NCBI RefSeq assembly: GCF_015207525.1
Contig: NZ_JADEWR010000003.1
Location: 372,255-436,254 of the forward strand
Source of the DNA: Nodosilinea sp. LEGE 06152
GTDB lineage: Bacteria; Cyanobacteriota; Cyanobacteriia; Phormidesmidales; Phormidesmidaceae
Length of the DNA: 64,000 nucleotides
Direction: 5' to 3'
Under the pieces are notes generated by a model that saw only the letters and a list, made by a program, of their open reading frames with translations, searched no databases and was not told the DNA's origin. Both the position numbers and the translations under genes were made by a program. This document shows positions 1 to 10,400 of this stretch, one piece after another. The stretch's first letter is position 1, and every line of letters starts with the position of its first letter.

Positions 1-1
1 A

Positions 2-112
2 GCAGAGGCGATCGAGGCACTGCAACGGGCGAAGGCGCTACTTCTAGAGCAAGAAAATAGTGAAGACGCCCAGATTGTTGATCAGCTGCTACAAAAGCTC
101 CAATCGTCGTAG
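2..112 (+). CDS. C-terminal end of an unidentified protein (partial)
   Basis: An open frame enters from the left edge and ends with TAG at 110-112, giving about 36 residues that finish LLQKLQSS. The segment is charged and helix-like, rich in Ala, Glu, Leu and Gln. It is too short to assign a function. It lies 77 nt upstream of the M23 peptidase gene on the same strand, so the two may be co-transcribed. Confidence 0.5.
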   Translation, partial: AEAIEALQRAKALLLEQENSEDAQIVDQLLQKLQSS

Positions 113-189
113 CCCACCCAAGTTAACTTGACTAACTTCCTACAAAATTCTGCCGATGACGACATTGCCACACCACGGAACGTTTAACC

Positions 190-1401
190 ATGGCGACTGA
201 CAATAGTAGAAAAGAATTCAACCCGTTTATTGGTCACAGCTATTCTAGTCGGCTGGTAGAGCTAGGGCGTATATTCCTAATTTTGGGCGGGCTAGGCAGT
301 GGGTTGGCGGTTGTCCCGGCCTTGGCCACAACCGACATAGACCCATCTGCCCCTATCTCAGCAGAGGCATTGCTCCCTGCGGCAGCCAGCCCGTCGGGAG
401 TTGAAAGCGTACCCCCATCTTCAGCCCCTGCTTCAATACCGAGTTCGGTAGACGTGCTGCCCAGTGCAAGGAGCGTTAGCGCCCCTGCTCGAGCATCCGA
501 ACAGATTCCTAATCAACTGCCTGCTAGTGCCCCTGTTCCATCTGGATACAACAGCGTCTTCATTGACCCAACCGACTACAGTCTTGGGGCGACAGTGGCT
601 CCAGGGCCTTCTCCTAATCTCGTATTTGCAGAACGAGAAACGGGCTGTCAAATCACGGTAGCAGGGTCGCAAAATTCTCCCCAGTCATCCTGTCAAGCAG
701 TTGACCAAAACTCTGCCAATCCCGCTGCAAACAGTGGCGATGGTATTCAAGTCGGGCCTGTCACTATCAGCTCGCGTGGCGTCAGTTTGGGCGATACCAC
801 TATCGTTAGCCGAGCACAGTTGAATGAGAAGTTGCGTCCTCTAAACATCCTCCGGCGCGGCAATGAGGAATATGTTTTCCCCCTGTCTATTCCAGCTCCT
901 ATTACCTCGCTATTCGGCTGGCGGATGCATCCCGTCCATCAGAATTGGCGGTTTCACTCTGGGACCGACTTGGGGTCTCCGGCTGGCACCCCAGTTTTAG
1001 CGACCCGCTCAGGCAAGGTTGCGGTAGCCGACCATCTAGGTGGCTATGGCCTAACGGTAATTCTGCGCCACGATGATGGGAATTTAGAATCTCGCTACGC
1101 CCATTTGTCTAAGCTGGCTGTGCAAGCCGGGGAATGGGTTGAGCAGGGAGAAGTCATTGGTCTGGTGGGCAGCACAGGCACAGCTACTGGCTCCAACCTG
1201 CACTTTGAAATTCGCCAGTTAACCAATCAGGGCTGGGTAGCGGCAGATGCCAGAAATATCTTGGACGATGGCATTGCTAACTTACTTAACGTTATCAATA
1301 ACCCCTTGCAGGCGTTAGGAGCGGGTACTGCTAGTGAAGCCGGTGACGCAGTGGCTCCTGCCAACTATCCCTTCCGCCCAGCCCAGCCAAACGCTAGCTA
1401 G
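190..1401 (+). CDS. Secreted M23-family (LytM/NlpD-like) metallopeptidase
   Basis: This 403-residue protein has an N-terminal hydrophobic segment (about residues 27-48) that looks like a signal or anchor. A long Pro/Ser/Ala-rich low-complexity stretch follows to about residue 170. The C-terminal M23 peptidase domain spans about 230-345. The Zn/catalytic set is visible: H256xxxD260, H305 in YAHLS and H338 in NLHFE. M23 proteins cleave peptidoglycan cross-bridges or activate amidases, so it should act in the periplasm on the cell wall. It sits 53 nt upstream of ftsI on the same strand, which fits a role in septal wall processing. The family is clear; the exact substrate is not. Confidence 0.88.
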   Translation: MATDNSRKEFNPFIGHSYSSRLVELGRIFLILGGLGSGLAVVPALATTDIDPSAPISAEALLPAAASPSGVESVPPSSAPASIPSSVDVLPSARSVSAPARASEQIPNQLPASAPVPSGYNSVFIDPTDYSLGATVAPGPSPNLVFAERETGCQITVAGSQNSPQSSCQAVDQNSANPAANSGDGIQVGPVTISSRGVSLGDTTIVSRAQLNEKLRPLNILRRGNEEYVFPLSIPAPITSLFGWRMHPVHQNWRFHSGTDLGSPAGTPVLATRSGKVAVADHLGGYGLTVILRHDDGNLESRYAHLSKLAVQAGEWVEQGEVIGLVGSTGTATGSNLHFEIRQLTNQGWVAADARNILDDGIANLLNVINNPLQALGAGTASEAGDAVAPANYPFRPAQPNAS

Positions 1402-1454
1402 CGCCCTGGCCACAGCACCTGTCATGTTAAAAAGCCCTTTACCCCTTTGCAGCA

Positions 1455-3218
1455 ATGACTAACCCCACTCGTACCTCTGCTCGGCGCAACCAGGGACCAG
1501 CTCGGCAACGTCAACTGTTGCCTGTTAAAAGCCGAGTGGTGGCGTGGCGGCGCGTGGCTCTTGTCTGGCTATTGTTGATGCTGGCCTTAGTTGGAATTGG
1601 CGGGCGGCTGGTCTACCTACAACTGCTGCAAGGGGACACTTTGAGTGCTCTGGCTAAACAGCAGCGAACGCTGCCGACGCTGATTCGCCAAGCTCGTTAC
1701 CCAATCGTCGATCGCTTCGGTGGCGTGCTCGCTACCGACCAAGTTGCCTATACCCTCTACATGCATCCCAAGCTGTTTAAGCAGCCTGTAGTTGAGGTAG
1801 CCGAGGCATTGTCCCCGGTGGTGGCTATGCCGCAAAATGAACTCTTGAATTTGCTCAGCCAGCAAACCACCGGTATTCGGTTTCCTAGTCAACTATCAGA
1901 GGCGGTGGGCGATCGCCTTCGGAATTTACGTATTGATGGCCTAGAGTTGGTGCCTCAGCAGCAGCGGTTTTACCCCCAGCAAGAACTCTTTGCCCCGATC
2001 GTAGGGTTCATCAATCTCGATGGAAAACCCCAGGCCGGGTTAGAAATGGCCTACGCCGAACAACTTGCGATCGCCGCGCCCTCCTCTGCCGCTCCGGCGG
2101 TGCCATCGTCAGTGCGTAGGTCATCCCAAAACGCAAGCCTGCGCCTAACGCTTGACAGCCGCTTGCAGCGAATCGCCCAGCAAGAACTAGAGGCGGTGGT
2201 CAAGGACTATGACGCCCAGCGAGGCACTGTAATGGTGATAGACGCCCCTACCGGAGAAATCTTAACCCTGGCCAGCGTGCCCACCTATGATCCCAATCGC
2301 TACTACGAAGCTGACATCAGTGCCTTTCGCACCTGGACAGTGAGCGATACCTACGAGCCTGGCTCAACCTTTAAACCAATCAATGTTGCGATCGCCTTAG
2401 AGGATCAAGTGATTTCCCCCAATGACGTAATCAACGACAGCGGGCGCATGCAGTTTGGTAAGTGGTTGATCAAAAACAGCGACTACAACGAGGTCGGTGC
2501 CCGAGGCCCCATTTCCATCACCGACATCCTCAAATATTCCAGCAATGTAGGCATGGTGCAGATCATGCAAAAAATGGCCGCCTCCGACTATTTCAACTGG
2601 TTGGAACGCTTGACCCTAGGGCAGCCTACGGAGATTGATTTGCCGTCGGAAGCCCATGGGCAAATGAAACCCCGAGACAAATTCATCAACAGTCAGGTTG
2701 AAACAGCCACTACTTCATTTGGTCAAGGGTTTGCGCTGACACCAATAAAAATGCTTCAACTGCTGGCTACCCTAGCCAATGGTGGCAACCTAGTAACTCC
2801 TCACATTGTTGAGGGTATGGTGGCAGAAGACGGTACTTACCTGTGGCAGACCGAACATGCTGATCCTAAAGCCGTCTTTTCTCCCCAAACCACTCAACAG
2901 GTGCTGGCCATGATGGAGGCGGTGGTCGCTGAGGGAACCGGTAAACCTGCCCAGATTGAAGGATACCGGGTTGCGGGCAAGACAGGTACAGCTCAAAAAG
3001 TTAACAACTCGACTGGCTATAGCTCTGCCCGCATCACTAGCTTTGTCGGCATCGCGCCCGTAGAAGACCCCCGTTATGTGGTGTTAGCGGTCATTGATGA
3101 ACCCACGGGCGAGAACGCCTATGGTTCAACGGTGGCAGCTCCATTGGTCAAACGGGTGATGGAGTCGCTGTTAGTGCTCCAGGGAGTATCTCCAAGTCGC
3201 CCTGAGAGAGTGCAGTGA
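1455..3218 (+). CDS. ftsI: Peptidoglycan D,D-transpeptidase FtsI (PBP2/3 class B)
   Basis: The protein has 587 residues, normal for cyanobacterial FtsI. A cytoplasmic basic N-terminus is followed by one membrane segment (about residues 34-52), a PBP dimerisation domain (about 60-200) and a transpeptidase domain. The three penicillin-binding motifs are present: S304TFK307, S362SN364 and K509TGT512. It cross-links septal peptidoglycan at the division site. It follows a cell-wall M23 peptidase by 53 nt, so the two probably form a division/wall operon. No PASTA domain is seen. Confidence 0.95.
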   Translation: MTNPTRTSARRNQGPARQRQLLPVKSRVVAWRRVALVWLLLMLALVGIGGRLVYLQLLQGDTLSALAKQQRTLPTLIRQARYPIVDRFGGVLATDQVAYTLYMHPKLFKQPVVEVAEALSPVVAMPQNELLNLLSQQTTGIRFPSQLSEAVGDRLRNLRIDGLELVPQQQRFYPQQELFAPIVGFINLDGKPQAGLEMAYAEQLAIAAPSSAAPAVPSSVRRSSQNASLRLTLDSRLQRIAQQELEAVVKDYDAQRGTVMVIDAPTGEILTLASVPTYDPNRYYEADISAFRTWTVSDTYEPGSTFKPINVAIALEDQVISPNDVINDSGRMQFGKWLIKNSDYNEVGARGPISITDILKYSSNVGMVQIMQKMAASDYFNWLERLTLGQPTEIDLPSEAHGQMKPRDKFINSQVETATTSFGQGFALTPIKMLQLLATLANGGNLVTPHIVEGMVAEDGTYLWQTEHADPKAVFSPQTTQQVLAMMEAVVAEGTGKPAQIEGYRVAGKTGTAQKVNNSTGYSSARITSFVGIAPVEDPRYVVLAVIDEPTGENAYGSTVAAPLVKRVMESLLVLQGVSPSRPERVQ

Positions 3219-3317
3219 CGATAAAGTTAACGCCTTAATTATGCTGGTGCATCTACTTTGCTAAAGGCTTCTGAGCAGCCCTGTTCTCAGTACTAAGAGA
3301 TCTGATATTTAGGTTCA

Positions 3318-3863
3318 TTAGATAGTGAGGGTGGGAACCGCCGCTTTTTGCCCCATCTGTAAAATATCTTTCGCCATTGTTTGAGAGGCAACATTCGCGA
3401 TCGCCTGCCAGTCCTCTGTAGTGAACATCTGAGCGAGCATAGCGATCGCCTCAGCCCGAATCACCTTCTGTTCGGTGGGTAACGCCTGTTCTCCCTCTAC
3501 CAACAGCATCTCAATCCAAGCCGATTGTTCGGGGGTGGGATGCCTTAGGTGACCGTATAAGCGTTGTTGTGCCTCCATGTAGACAGCCTCTAGACTCCGC
3601 CCGAGCTGCCACGACTCTAACCACCCCTTCAGCTCAGGCAACAAGATGGATAGCACTCGCGTATACCACCGCTGCCGCTGCAAAGCTTCCGGTGAAGCAT
3701 TTTTAAGTAACTCCACATACGGCTGTAGACCCAGACCAGCCTCAACCGTCCCTTCCTCACTGGCGCGATCGGCGTCTGCTTCCCGAACCCAAGCCTCGTC
3801 ATTGAGCAAGTCCATCAGGTTGCCCGTCTTTCTAAGTTGCTCAGCCAGGATTGCATCATTCAT
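3318..3863 (-). CDS. Hypothetical protein, 181 aa
   Basis: I do not recognise this protein. It is predicted to be mostly helical, with no membrane segment, signal peptide or obvious metal-binding or catalytic motif. It starts with ATG 15 nt downstream of the GNAT-like gene on the same strand, so the two are probably one transcription unit. The region between ftsI and the nuclease/HerA operon is accessory in character. A toxin-antitoxin relation to the acetyltransferase neighbour is possible but not supported by any motif. Confidence 0.65.
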   Translation of the reverse strand: MNDAILAEQLRKTGNLMDLLNDEAWVREADADRASEEGTVEAGLGLQPYVELLKNASPEALQRQRWYTRVLSILLPELKGWLESWQLGRSLEAVYMEAQQRLYGHLRHPTPEQSAWIEMLLVEGEQALPTEQKVIRAEAIAMLAQMFTTEDWQAIANVASQTMAKDILQMGQKAAVPTLTI

Positions 3864-3878
3864 AAGCGATTGGATGAG

Positions 3879-4430
3879 TTAGAGCGTTAAAGCGGCGTAC
3901 TCGAAGTATACCAATCCGTCTTTGTCTGGGTCAGGGCCGTAGTCCGGCATATTGTCTCGTCGATAGAAAGCTTCTGCGCCTGGTAGCGCATGTAGACCGA
4001 CGCGACCACCGTAACCTAGCTCCACACTGCGCTGACGGGCAAAGAGTATAAGTGCCCGTCCGACCCCAATTAGATAGGGAGGATCTTCGAGTAATCGGCG
4101 ATTCCACGGTGCAGAGGCCAAGTATTCGACATAGACCAGAGGAAACCGTTGCGGCAACCAGGAACGGTGCCATTGCGTTTCGAGCAAGATGACGCCTTGA
4201 AGGAGCGCCTCAAACTCGATGCCATAAGCCTCATAGCGATCATCATTGACAGCCAGTCGTAACTTATAGGCCCAGTCCCAACTGGCGTCAGTCTGCTGTG
4301 TCTCCCGCAGAATGCCTTCCCAGATGTCTTCGATTTGCCCGGCGTGCTCTTGAGTTAACAGGCCTATTGTCGCCGTGACGATGTCATCTGGAGGTTTCGT
4401 TAATCGAATAGGACGGTTCATGGGCATCAC
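3879..4430 (-). CDS. GNAT-like N-acetyltransferase domain protein
   Basis: The protein has 183 residues and starts at GTG (an ATG follows immediately). The middle carries a GNAT-like pattern: strand YVEYLASAPWN (about residues 98-108), then a GVGRALILFA helix start that resembles the acetyl-CoA pyrophosphate-binding loop, then GGRVGLHALPGAEAFYRR near the C-terminus. GNAT enzymes transfer acetyl groups to amines; the substrate cannot be told. The Q/RxxGxG/A motif is degenerate. It is transcribed ahead of the 181-aa hypothetical gene. Confidence 0.6.
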   Translation of the reverse strand: MMPMNRPIRLTKPPDDIVTATIGLLTQEHAGQIEDIWEGILRETQQTDASWDWAYKLRLAVNDDRYEAYGIEFEALLQGVILLETQWHRSWLPQRFPLVYVEYLASAPWNRRLLEDPPYLIGVGRALILFARQRSVELGYGGRVGLHALPGAEAFYRRDNMPDYGPDPDKDGLVYFEYAALTL

Positions 4431-5168
4431 ATCGGAATGCCCTAAAGCTTATCAATGACTGTTCCTAACTCCATCAACGGGGAACGAAATAACCGCAGCT
4501 CTACTATGAGGACCACATATCGCTGGCTCATGGTAGAGCGACAGCCTTCTGGGCTGGTAGCAATCAGCAGATTGAAAACTGGTATAGAATTGGTATAAGC
4601 CTGAAAGCCCTTGCCTAAACCCCTTGTATATCAAGGAAATGTGTCAGCTTCCCAAGCTGACGTTCTATGTCACGCTTTTGTAGCTCTTTCCATTTGATCA
4701 AGGGTGAGACCACGACATCCTCACCACACCGCTGTGTTTGATCCATCTCTACCCAGCACCTGCTTACTCCCAAGAGCAATGGAGAGATGTTCGTTTGAAA
4801 GCGATGGGAGTGTCGCTCTTGCATCACAGCTGAGTAATCGCTGATGGGTTAACCCATTGCACGTCGGTGAAGGCTGAGGACGGCACTGGCGCTAGAACCG
4901 ACACCAGAGTCTAATCGCAATCGGCAACCTCTCATTGCTGCCGTTGGAAGGACAATTGAAAATATACCTTCACACATCGATTGAGCTTTGGCTAAGCAGA
5001 GCTAACTTGGGAGAAGCCTTTTAAATTTTGGCTACCATAGCCCTTGGCAGCCGGATTAGGACGTACTCTCAAGTCGTCTAAGGGTGATGGCTATACGCGG
5101 TTTTGCCCCAGTGTTGGCCACTGGCGCTCAGAGAAATCCGGCCTTTAGTGAAACGGCGTTTCTAAATT
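4431..5168. other. Gene-free stretch with two small dyads
   Basis: No convincing gene is visible in these 738 bases; the short frames lack family features and ribosome sites. There is a hairpin with arms GTCAGCTT and AAGCTGAC around CCC (4643-4661) and a perfect 14-bp palindrome ATGGGTTAACCCAT (4844-4857). Around 4527-4560 a stretch resembles a tRNA D-arm plus anticodon arm (GGTAGAGCGACAGCC) without a T-arm or matching acceptor, so it may be a tRNA relic. The promoter of the operon starting at 5169 should lie here, but I see no clear -35/-10 pair. Confidence 0.5.
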
Positions 5169-6404
5169 TTGACCTTTGAGCAGCAATCAACCGAGATCGC
5201 CCGGTTAGACCTACACCAATCCCAGCGGTGCCAGGCCATCCCGACGCTGTCTGTTCTGCGGGGAAAAGTCATTGCCGCTCGTCAGCTGTGGATCCTGTGG
5301 TCAGATCAGGCCCATCGCCAGACAGGTCTGGGAGTTTACACTTCAATTGCCGCCCTCTTAGACACCTGGCTCACCGCAATTGCCCAACACAACAACCTAC
5401 GATCGAGGATTCTGCAAAGCCTTGCGGCTCTGACCCATCGCCCCGAAGCGGAACTGACCGCCTTCTTAGCCAGTACCAGCGACTACCAGCGTCAGCTGTT
5501 TTGGCAGCAGCTAGCGCCCCTCTCAGATGATGTCGATCAGCTCCGAGCCATCCTCGACTGGCTCCCTGAATCCCCAGACTTAGAGCCACAAACCAAGCAG
5601 TTGGTGTCTGAGGACTCGTCTACGGTGTTGACAAGCTTTGCTGCTGTAGCGCGGCTATTTCCGCAGTCTGCGGTGCCAGGGTTGTTGGTGCTGCTGCCCG
5701 AGGATAACCGGTGCGAGGCTGCCCTCACCGCCCTGGCTCAGTTGGTAGAAGCAGTACCGCAGATTCCAGTGGCCCTGGCGGTAACCGCAGCTCAGGGCCA
5801 AGGCTTACTGAATGAGTTGCCCGAATCGAGAGCTAAGGCAATGTTGCGCGGTGGCCTACTCGATGTCACCTCTCCCGAACCGGGCAACATTAGGCAGTGG
5901 TTGAGCACTCACGGTCTAGACGACGAACAGCTTCAGCCCCTGCTTCACCTAGCCGAAACCCACGGAACTACCCCAGAAGCCTTGGATACGGCACTGACTC
6001 TCCTTAATCAGACTCACCAGCCCGAGACAGCAGAGGCAGCTGAGGTTTATCGCAGTCAGGCAGAGTGGTTTTTGTTTCAGTATCTAGAGGCTAAACCGAC
6101 GACCATGGGTCGATTTCAGGTGAATGCGCGGTTAGATATAGACTTTGGCGGTCGCCCGATGGAGGTGGATTTTCTAGACGCAGCGGCCAAAATTGTGATC
6201 GAATTGGATGGCCACTATCACTTTCAATCCCTCGACAACTACCGCCGCGATCGCCGCAAAGATCGGCTTTTGCAGCAGCAGGGGTTTCTGATCCTGCGCT
6301 TTCTCTCAGAAGACGTGGTCAGCGACCTCGAAGGCATTCTCGATGCCATTGACCAGGCCATCGCCACTCACTCCCCCCCAAACCCCCACCCTTCGGAGGC
6401 ATGA
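5169..6404 (+). CDS. DUF559-like PD-(D/E)XK nuclease, first gene of a nuclease-ATPase operon
   Basis: The protein has 411 residues and starts at TTG (no in-frame ATG lies upstream). Residues 1-310 are helical and unrecognised. The C-terminal 100 residues form a DUF559/Vsr-like endonuclease fold: acidic E332-V-D334, then E345LDGH349, then the basic RRDRRKD segment near 360, then the G-F-L-I-L-R-F strand. That order matches the DUF559 nucleases (restriction-endonuclease superfamily). The expected role is DNA cleavage. Its stop overlaps the next start by 4 nt, so it is translationally coupled to the winged-helix-like partner and then the AAA/HerA ATPase. A defence role is inferred from this combination. 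Confidence 0.75.
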   Translation: MTFEQQSTEIARLDLHQSQRCQAIPTLSVLRGKVIAARQLWILWSDQAHRQTGLGVYTSIAALLDTWLTAIAQHNNLRSRILQSLAALTHRPEAELTAFLASTSDYQRQLFWQQLAPLSDDVDQLRAILDWLPESPDLEPQTKQLVSEDSSTVLTSFAAVARLFPQSAVPGLLVLLPEDNRCEAALTALAQLVEAVPQIPVALAVTAAQGQGLLNELPESRAKAMLRGGLLDVTSPEPGNIRQWLSTHGLDDEQLQPLLHLAETHGTTPEALDTALTLLNQTHQPETAEAAEVYRSQAEWFLFQYLEAKPTTMGRFQVNARLDIDFGGRPMEVDFLDAAAKIVIELDGHYHFQSLDNYRRDRRKDRLLQQQGFLILRFLSEDVVSDLEGILDAIDQAIATHSPPNPHPSEA

Positions 6405-7459
6405 TGCTTTCACTGCGACCCATCCCCTTATCAGACCTGCTCTTGAGCCGCCTACTTTTCGCCGATGCAAACGGTATGACCATCAGCGAGTTGAAAGCTG
6501 CCCTCAAGGCGATCGCTGGCAGCGAGCTATCCAACACCGCCTATACAGAGCAAATCGAAACCACTCTCACCAACCTCAGCGAGCAAGACTACACCCAGCC
6601 TGTCAGCTCGTCCCGCCACCAACTGAGCGGTCGCGGGCGTCAGCACATCCTCGACGGTCTCAGACTCAAGACCCTGCCCCCCAGACTCCAGTGGAAAACC
6701 CTAAAGAATACCGATTGGATCGCCCACGCCCTCAACCTCCCCGCCCTTTCCACCGAGACCCGTAGACGGTTAGCGGAGGCAGACGGACTGCGAGCGGCCA
6801 TTCTCCAGCAGGGCTTTGACCTGCCCATTGCTCCCTTCGGCACCCTCACCCAGGCTCGCAATGTCTTACTGTGGCAGCACCTGTGTAATCCCCAAACTGC
6901 GGAAAACCTCCAGAACCAGATGCCCGACCTGCAACAGCAGGCGTTTAACCAGGGCACCGTCATGGCCGCACTGCTGAATGATTTGCTTCAAGCTCCCAAA
7001 CCCATGCCCTGGGACAAGGCACTGTCGCAGCTGGTGGCCAAGGTCGCCCAGGCCAAGCGCACCACCCCCGATGAACTGCGCACCACGATTTTGCGTCAGG
7101 CTGTGACCAGCACAGAGCCATTACCCCCAAAATCAGATACCCCCAACAGTGTTCCCCTAACGGCCCTATCCGACGAAGCGTTTGCTGAGCTTACTCTCAA
7201 CGCGGCCAAAGCAACCCAAGATGGCCGGTTAGGAGACTCCAAAGTATTTATTTCTCGGGTCTGGGCAACCTTACAGCAACAGCGCCCAGACCTAACGCTC
7301 AGTCTAGAAGACTTCAAACAGCGTTTGATAACCGCTAATCAGCAGCGAAGACTCGATCTAAGTCGGGCTGACCTGGCCTACGCCCTAGATGCCAACGATG
7401 TATCGGCCTCCGAAATTAATCATCTAAACAGTACGTTCCACTTTATTCGTCTTGACTAA
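6401..7459 (+). CDS. Winged-helix-like accessory protein of the nuclease/HerA operon
   Basis: The protein has 352 residues. The N-terminus (about 1-85) looks like a winged helix: a helix, ISELKAALKAI, then a turn and a strand pair ending HQLSGRGRQHIL. The middle is helical. The C-terminal 80 residues (about 270-352) look like a separate compact domain, beginning GRLGDSKVFISRVW and including SLEDFKQRL, LDLSRADLAYAL and TFHFIRL. This reads like a conserved module, but I cannot name it. The gene overlaps the nuclease gene by 4 nt and is 11 nt from the ATPase gene. A bridging or DNA-recognition role between nuclease and ATPase is inference only. Confidence 0.7.
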   Translation: MMLSLRPIPLSDLLLSRLLFADANGMTISELKAALKAIAGSELSNTAYTEQIETTLTNLSEQDYTQPVSSSRHQLSGRGRQHILDGLRLKTLPPRLQWKTLKNTDWIAHALNLPALSTETRRRLAEADGLRAAILQQGFDLPIAPFGTLTQARNVLLWQHLCNPQTAENLQNQMPDLQQQAFNQGTVMAALLNDLLQAPKPMPWDKALSQLVAKVAQAKRTTPDELRTTILRQAVTSTEPLPPKSDTPNSVPLTALSDEAFAELTLNAAKATQDGRLGDSKVFISRVWATLQQQRPDLTLSLEDFKQRLITANQQRRLDLSRADLAYALDANDVSASEINHLNSTFHFIRLD

Positions 7460-7470
7460 AGCCAATATCT

Positions 7471-10400
7471 ATGACTACTGATCCGAGATTTGACGCCTTT
7501 TGTTCTCACCAGGGGCTTGATGTTTTTCATGCCGTCACCCACCAGCACCAAATCTGGCAGCCAGACCTATATGACGTTGACACTATTCATCCAGAAGCTC
7601 GCTTAGCCTATGAGCAGCTGCTAAATCGAGCCGATAGTTCTGCCGCTAGCGATTCAGGCCGCATCCTATTGCTATTGGGAGAGTCGGGGGCAGGTAAAAC
7701 TCATTTGATGCGGTTTTTTCGCAATCAAACCCACGAACAACAGAAGGGCTTCTTTAGCTACATGCAGATGACCTCTGCGGTGTCGAACTATGCTCGGTAT
7801 GTCCTGAGAAACACCATCGATTCTTTCGATAAGCCTTACTACGAACCCTTTGGGCCAAAAACTGGACTGATTGAGTTTTCTAGTGCCTTAGCCGAAAGCT
7901 CAGGTGTCGTTACGCCTAATGAACTTGCTCTCCTGAAAGAAGACGATCTATCCCAGGAAGAGCTAATCGATTTAATCTACCCAATCGCCGATCGTGTGAT
8001 TGCCCTGCCACAGTTTAATGGGGTTGATATCGACGTTATTCGGGCGCTGCTATACCTGCAACCCGGCCAGCCTGCTATCAGCGCTAAAGTCCTTAAATTA
8101 CTGCGGTGCGAACCCTTAACCCCCTACGACAGTAGAGTTTTAGGTGGGGTAGTTGGTCGCGATCACGATGATGATCCCCTGCGGATGCTACGGTCTTTTG
8201 CCTTGTTGATTCAAGCGGTTACCGGCGGGGCCTTTGTGGTTTGCCTAGACCAGCTTGAAGATATTCACAGTATGGATGAAGCTGGGCAGCGTTTCCGGCG
8301 AGCTGTTCAGACTATTGTTACGCTAGCTGAGATTCCCAACGTCATCGTCGTGCTCTCCTGCCTAGAGAGCTTTTACGATCTGCTGAAACAACACCTGCCA
8401 AAATCCCATCTTGATCGCCTAGAGCTAGATCCAACCCCCGTAAGCCTTAGTGCCCGGCGTTCAGAAGATGAAGTCAGGCAAATTCTCTCGCGGCGACTGC
8501 AAAATCTTTACGAATTGGCAGAAATATCGGTCAACAGTGAGGAGGCGTTATATCCCTTCCCTGACTCTATCGCTGAGACGCTAGCGGGTCAGACAACTCG
8601 CGATGTCTTGGAATGGTGTCGCCGTCAGCGAGAAAAAAGCATCACCACAGGACAATTACCCGACATAGATATTACTGAGCCACCACCCAAAATTGATCCG
8701 CCGCCTTCGCCAGACTATGAGCTGAGTCAACATTGGAATGATCACCTGGCGGGGAGCTTTGAGCCTCCCGACGATGATCGCGACCTACTTCACCTCATTG
8801 GCAACAGCATCGAGCGCTGTGGGCAAGAACTAGGCCATGGTTGCCACTTCACTACCCAGATCGATGGGGAGTACATGACCGCAGATCTGCACCTGGAGCC
8901 AAATAACTCTAGGGAATCTTTACGGCTGGGTTTATGTCAGAAGTCTTCAAAGGGTGGTGCTCTAGCCAAACAAATTCGGGAGCTTCAGCAAAACGCTGGC
9001 GATCGCATCCCCGTCGCCCTACGCACCACTGAATTCCCTAGCAATCCTCGAACAAAAATCGCCCAGCAGATCGGTGAGTTTCTCAGTCAGGGAGGCCGTC
9101 GCGCCCAGGTGGCCGATTCTGACTGGCGCACAATGCTGGCGATTCAGAGCTTCGAGCAGCAGTACGGCGATCGCCCCGAGTACCCCGCCTGGCTCCAGGC
9201 CGAGAAACCCCTGTCGCAATTGCCCTCGCTCCAGCGCATCTTGGATTTGGCCAACCTGAAGCTTACCGCCAGTTCTGCGTCCAGTAGCCAGCCTCAGCCG
9301 ACCCAACCAACGCCCCAGCCGCCAGCCACAAAGCCTGGGGATAATGCTCCTAAAGACGCGCCCAAGCCAATTCCCGCCCTTGAGGCTGAACCAACTCTAC
9401 CTGAGCCAGCATCAGCCATTCCCTTGGGCCAAACTCGCACCACAGTGCCGACCCCGGTTGACCTGCCCCCAGAAGCGCTGGTGCGCCACGCCGCGTTCCT
9501 AGGGGGCTCGGGCAGCGGCAAAACCACCCTGGCTCTGACCTTGATCGAACAACTGCTGCTGCGGGGCGTTCCTGCCATTTTGCTTGATCGCAAAGGCGAT
9601 CTATGCAGCTATGCCAATCCCGAGGCGTGGGAACAGCCTACCGACAATCCTCGGCTGATGGCCTACCGGCAACTGCTGCGCGACCATATCGATGTCGCGG
9701 TCTACACCCCTGGCACCCTGGGCGACGCCGGGCGACCACTGAGCATTGCCATCACCCCGCCGGGCCTAGGGCAACTGCCCAGCGCTGAGCGGCAGCAAAT
9801 GGCCAACTACTGCGCCGCCGCTCTAGGCGGCATCATGGGCTATAAGTCGGCGGGGTTGGATAAAACCCGGATGGCGGTTCTGGGGCAAGCGATCGCCGTG
9901 CTCAGCACCCTCCAGACCGATAATCCCCTGAGCATTGATCGGCTGATTTCATTCATCGCCGAGCAGGATCCACTACTGGTGAATGCGATTGGGGTGTTAG
10001 ACCCGAAGCACTGCAAAAAGCTGGCGGAAGACCTTCAGACCCTAAGCCTGATGGCCGGGCACCTCTTCAATCCTCAGTGCGAACAACTCTCCACGGAGCA
10101 GCTGTTGGCCTCATCTCACCCCCAGAAAACTCGGCTATCGGTGATCAACCTGGGCAGCCTAGGAGACAACGCCAGCATCCTGTTTTGGGTATCTCAGTTT
10201 TTGCTCAACCTCAACCGCTATGCCCAGCAGCATCCCTCGGGCCAGCTCCAGGCGGTGGTGTTGTTTGATGAGGCCGATCTGTACCTGCCTGCCCAGGGTA
10301 AACCATCGACTAAAGAGCCGATGGAAAGCCTGTTGAAGCGAGCCCGCTCCGCCGGGCTGGGTATTTTGCTCGCTACCCAAAGCCCCGGCGACCTAGACTA

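Noticed and set aside
4527..4575. tRNA-like D-arm and anticodon arm
   Set aside because: The T-arm and pairing acceptor strands are missing; at most an old fragment.
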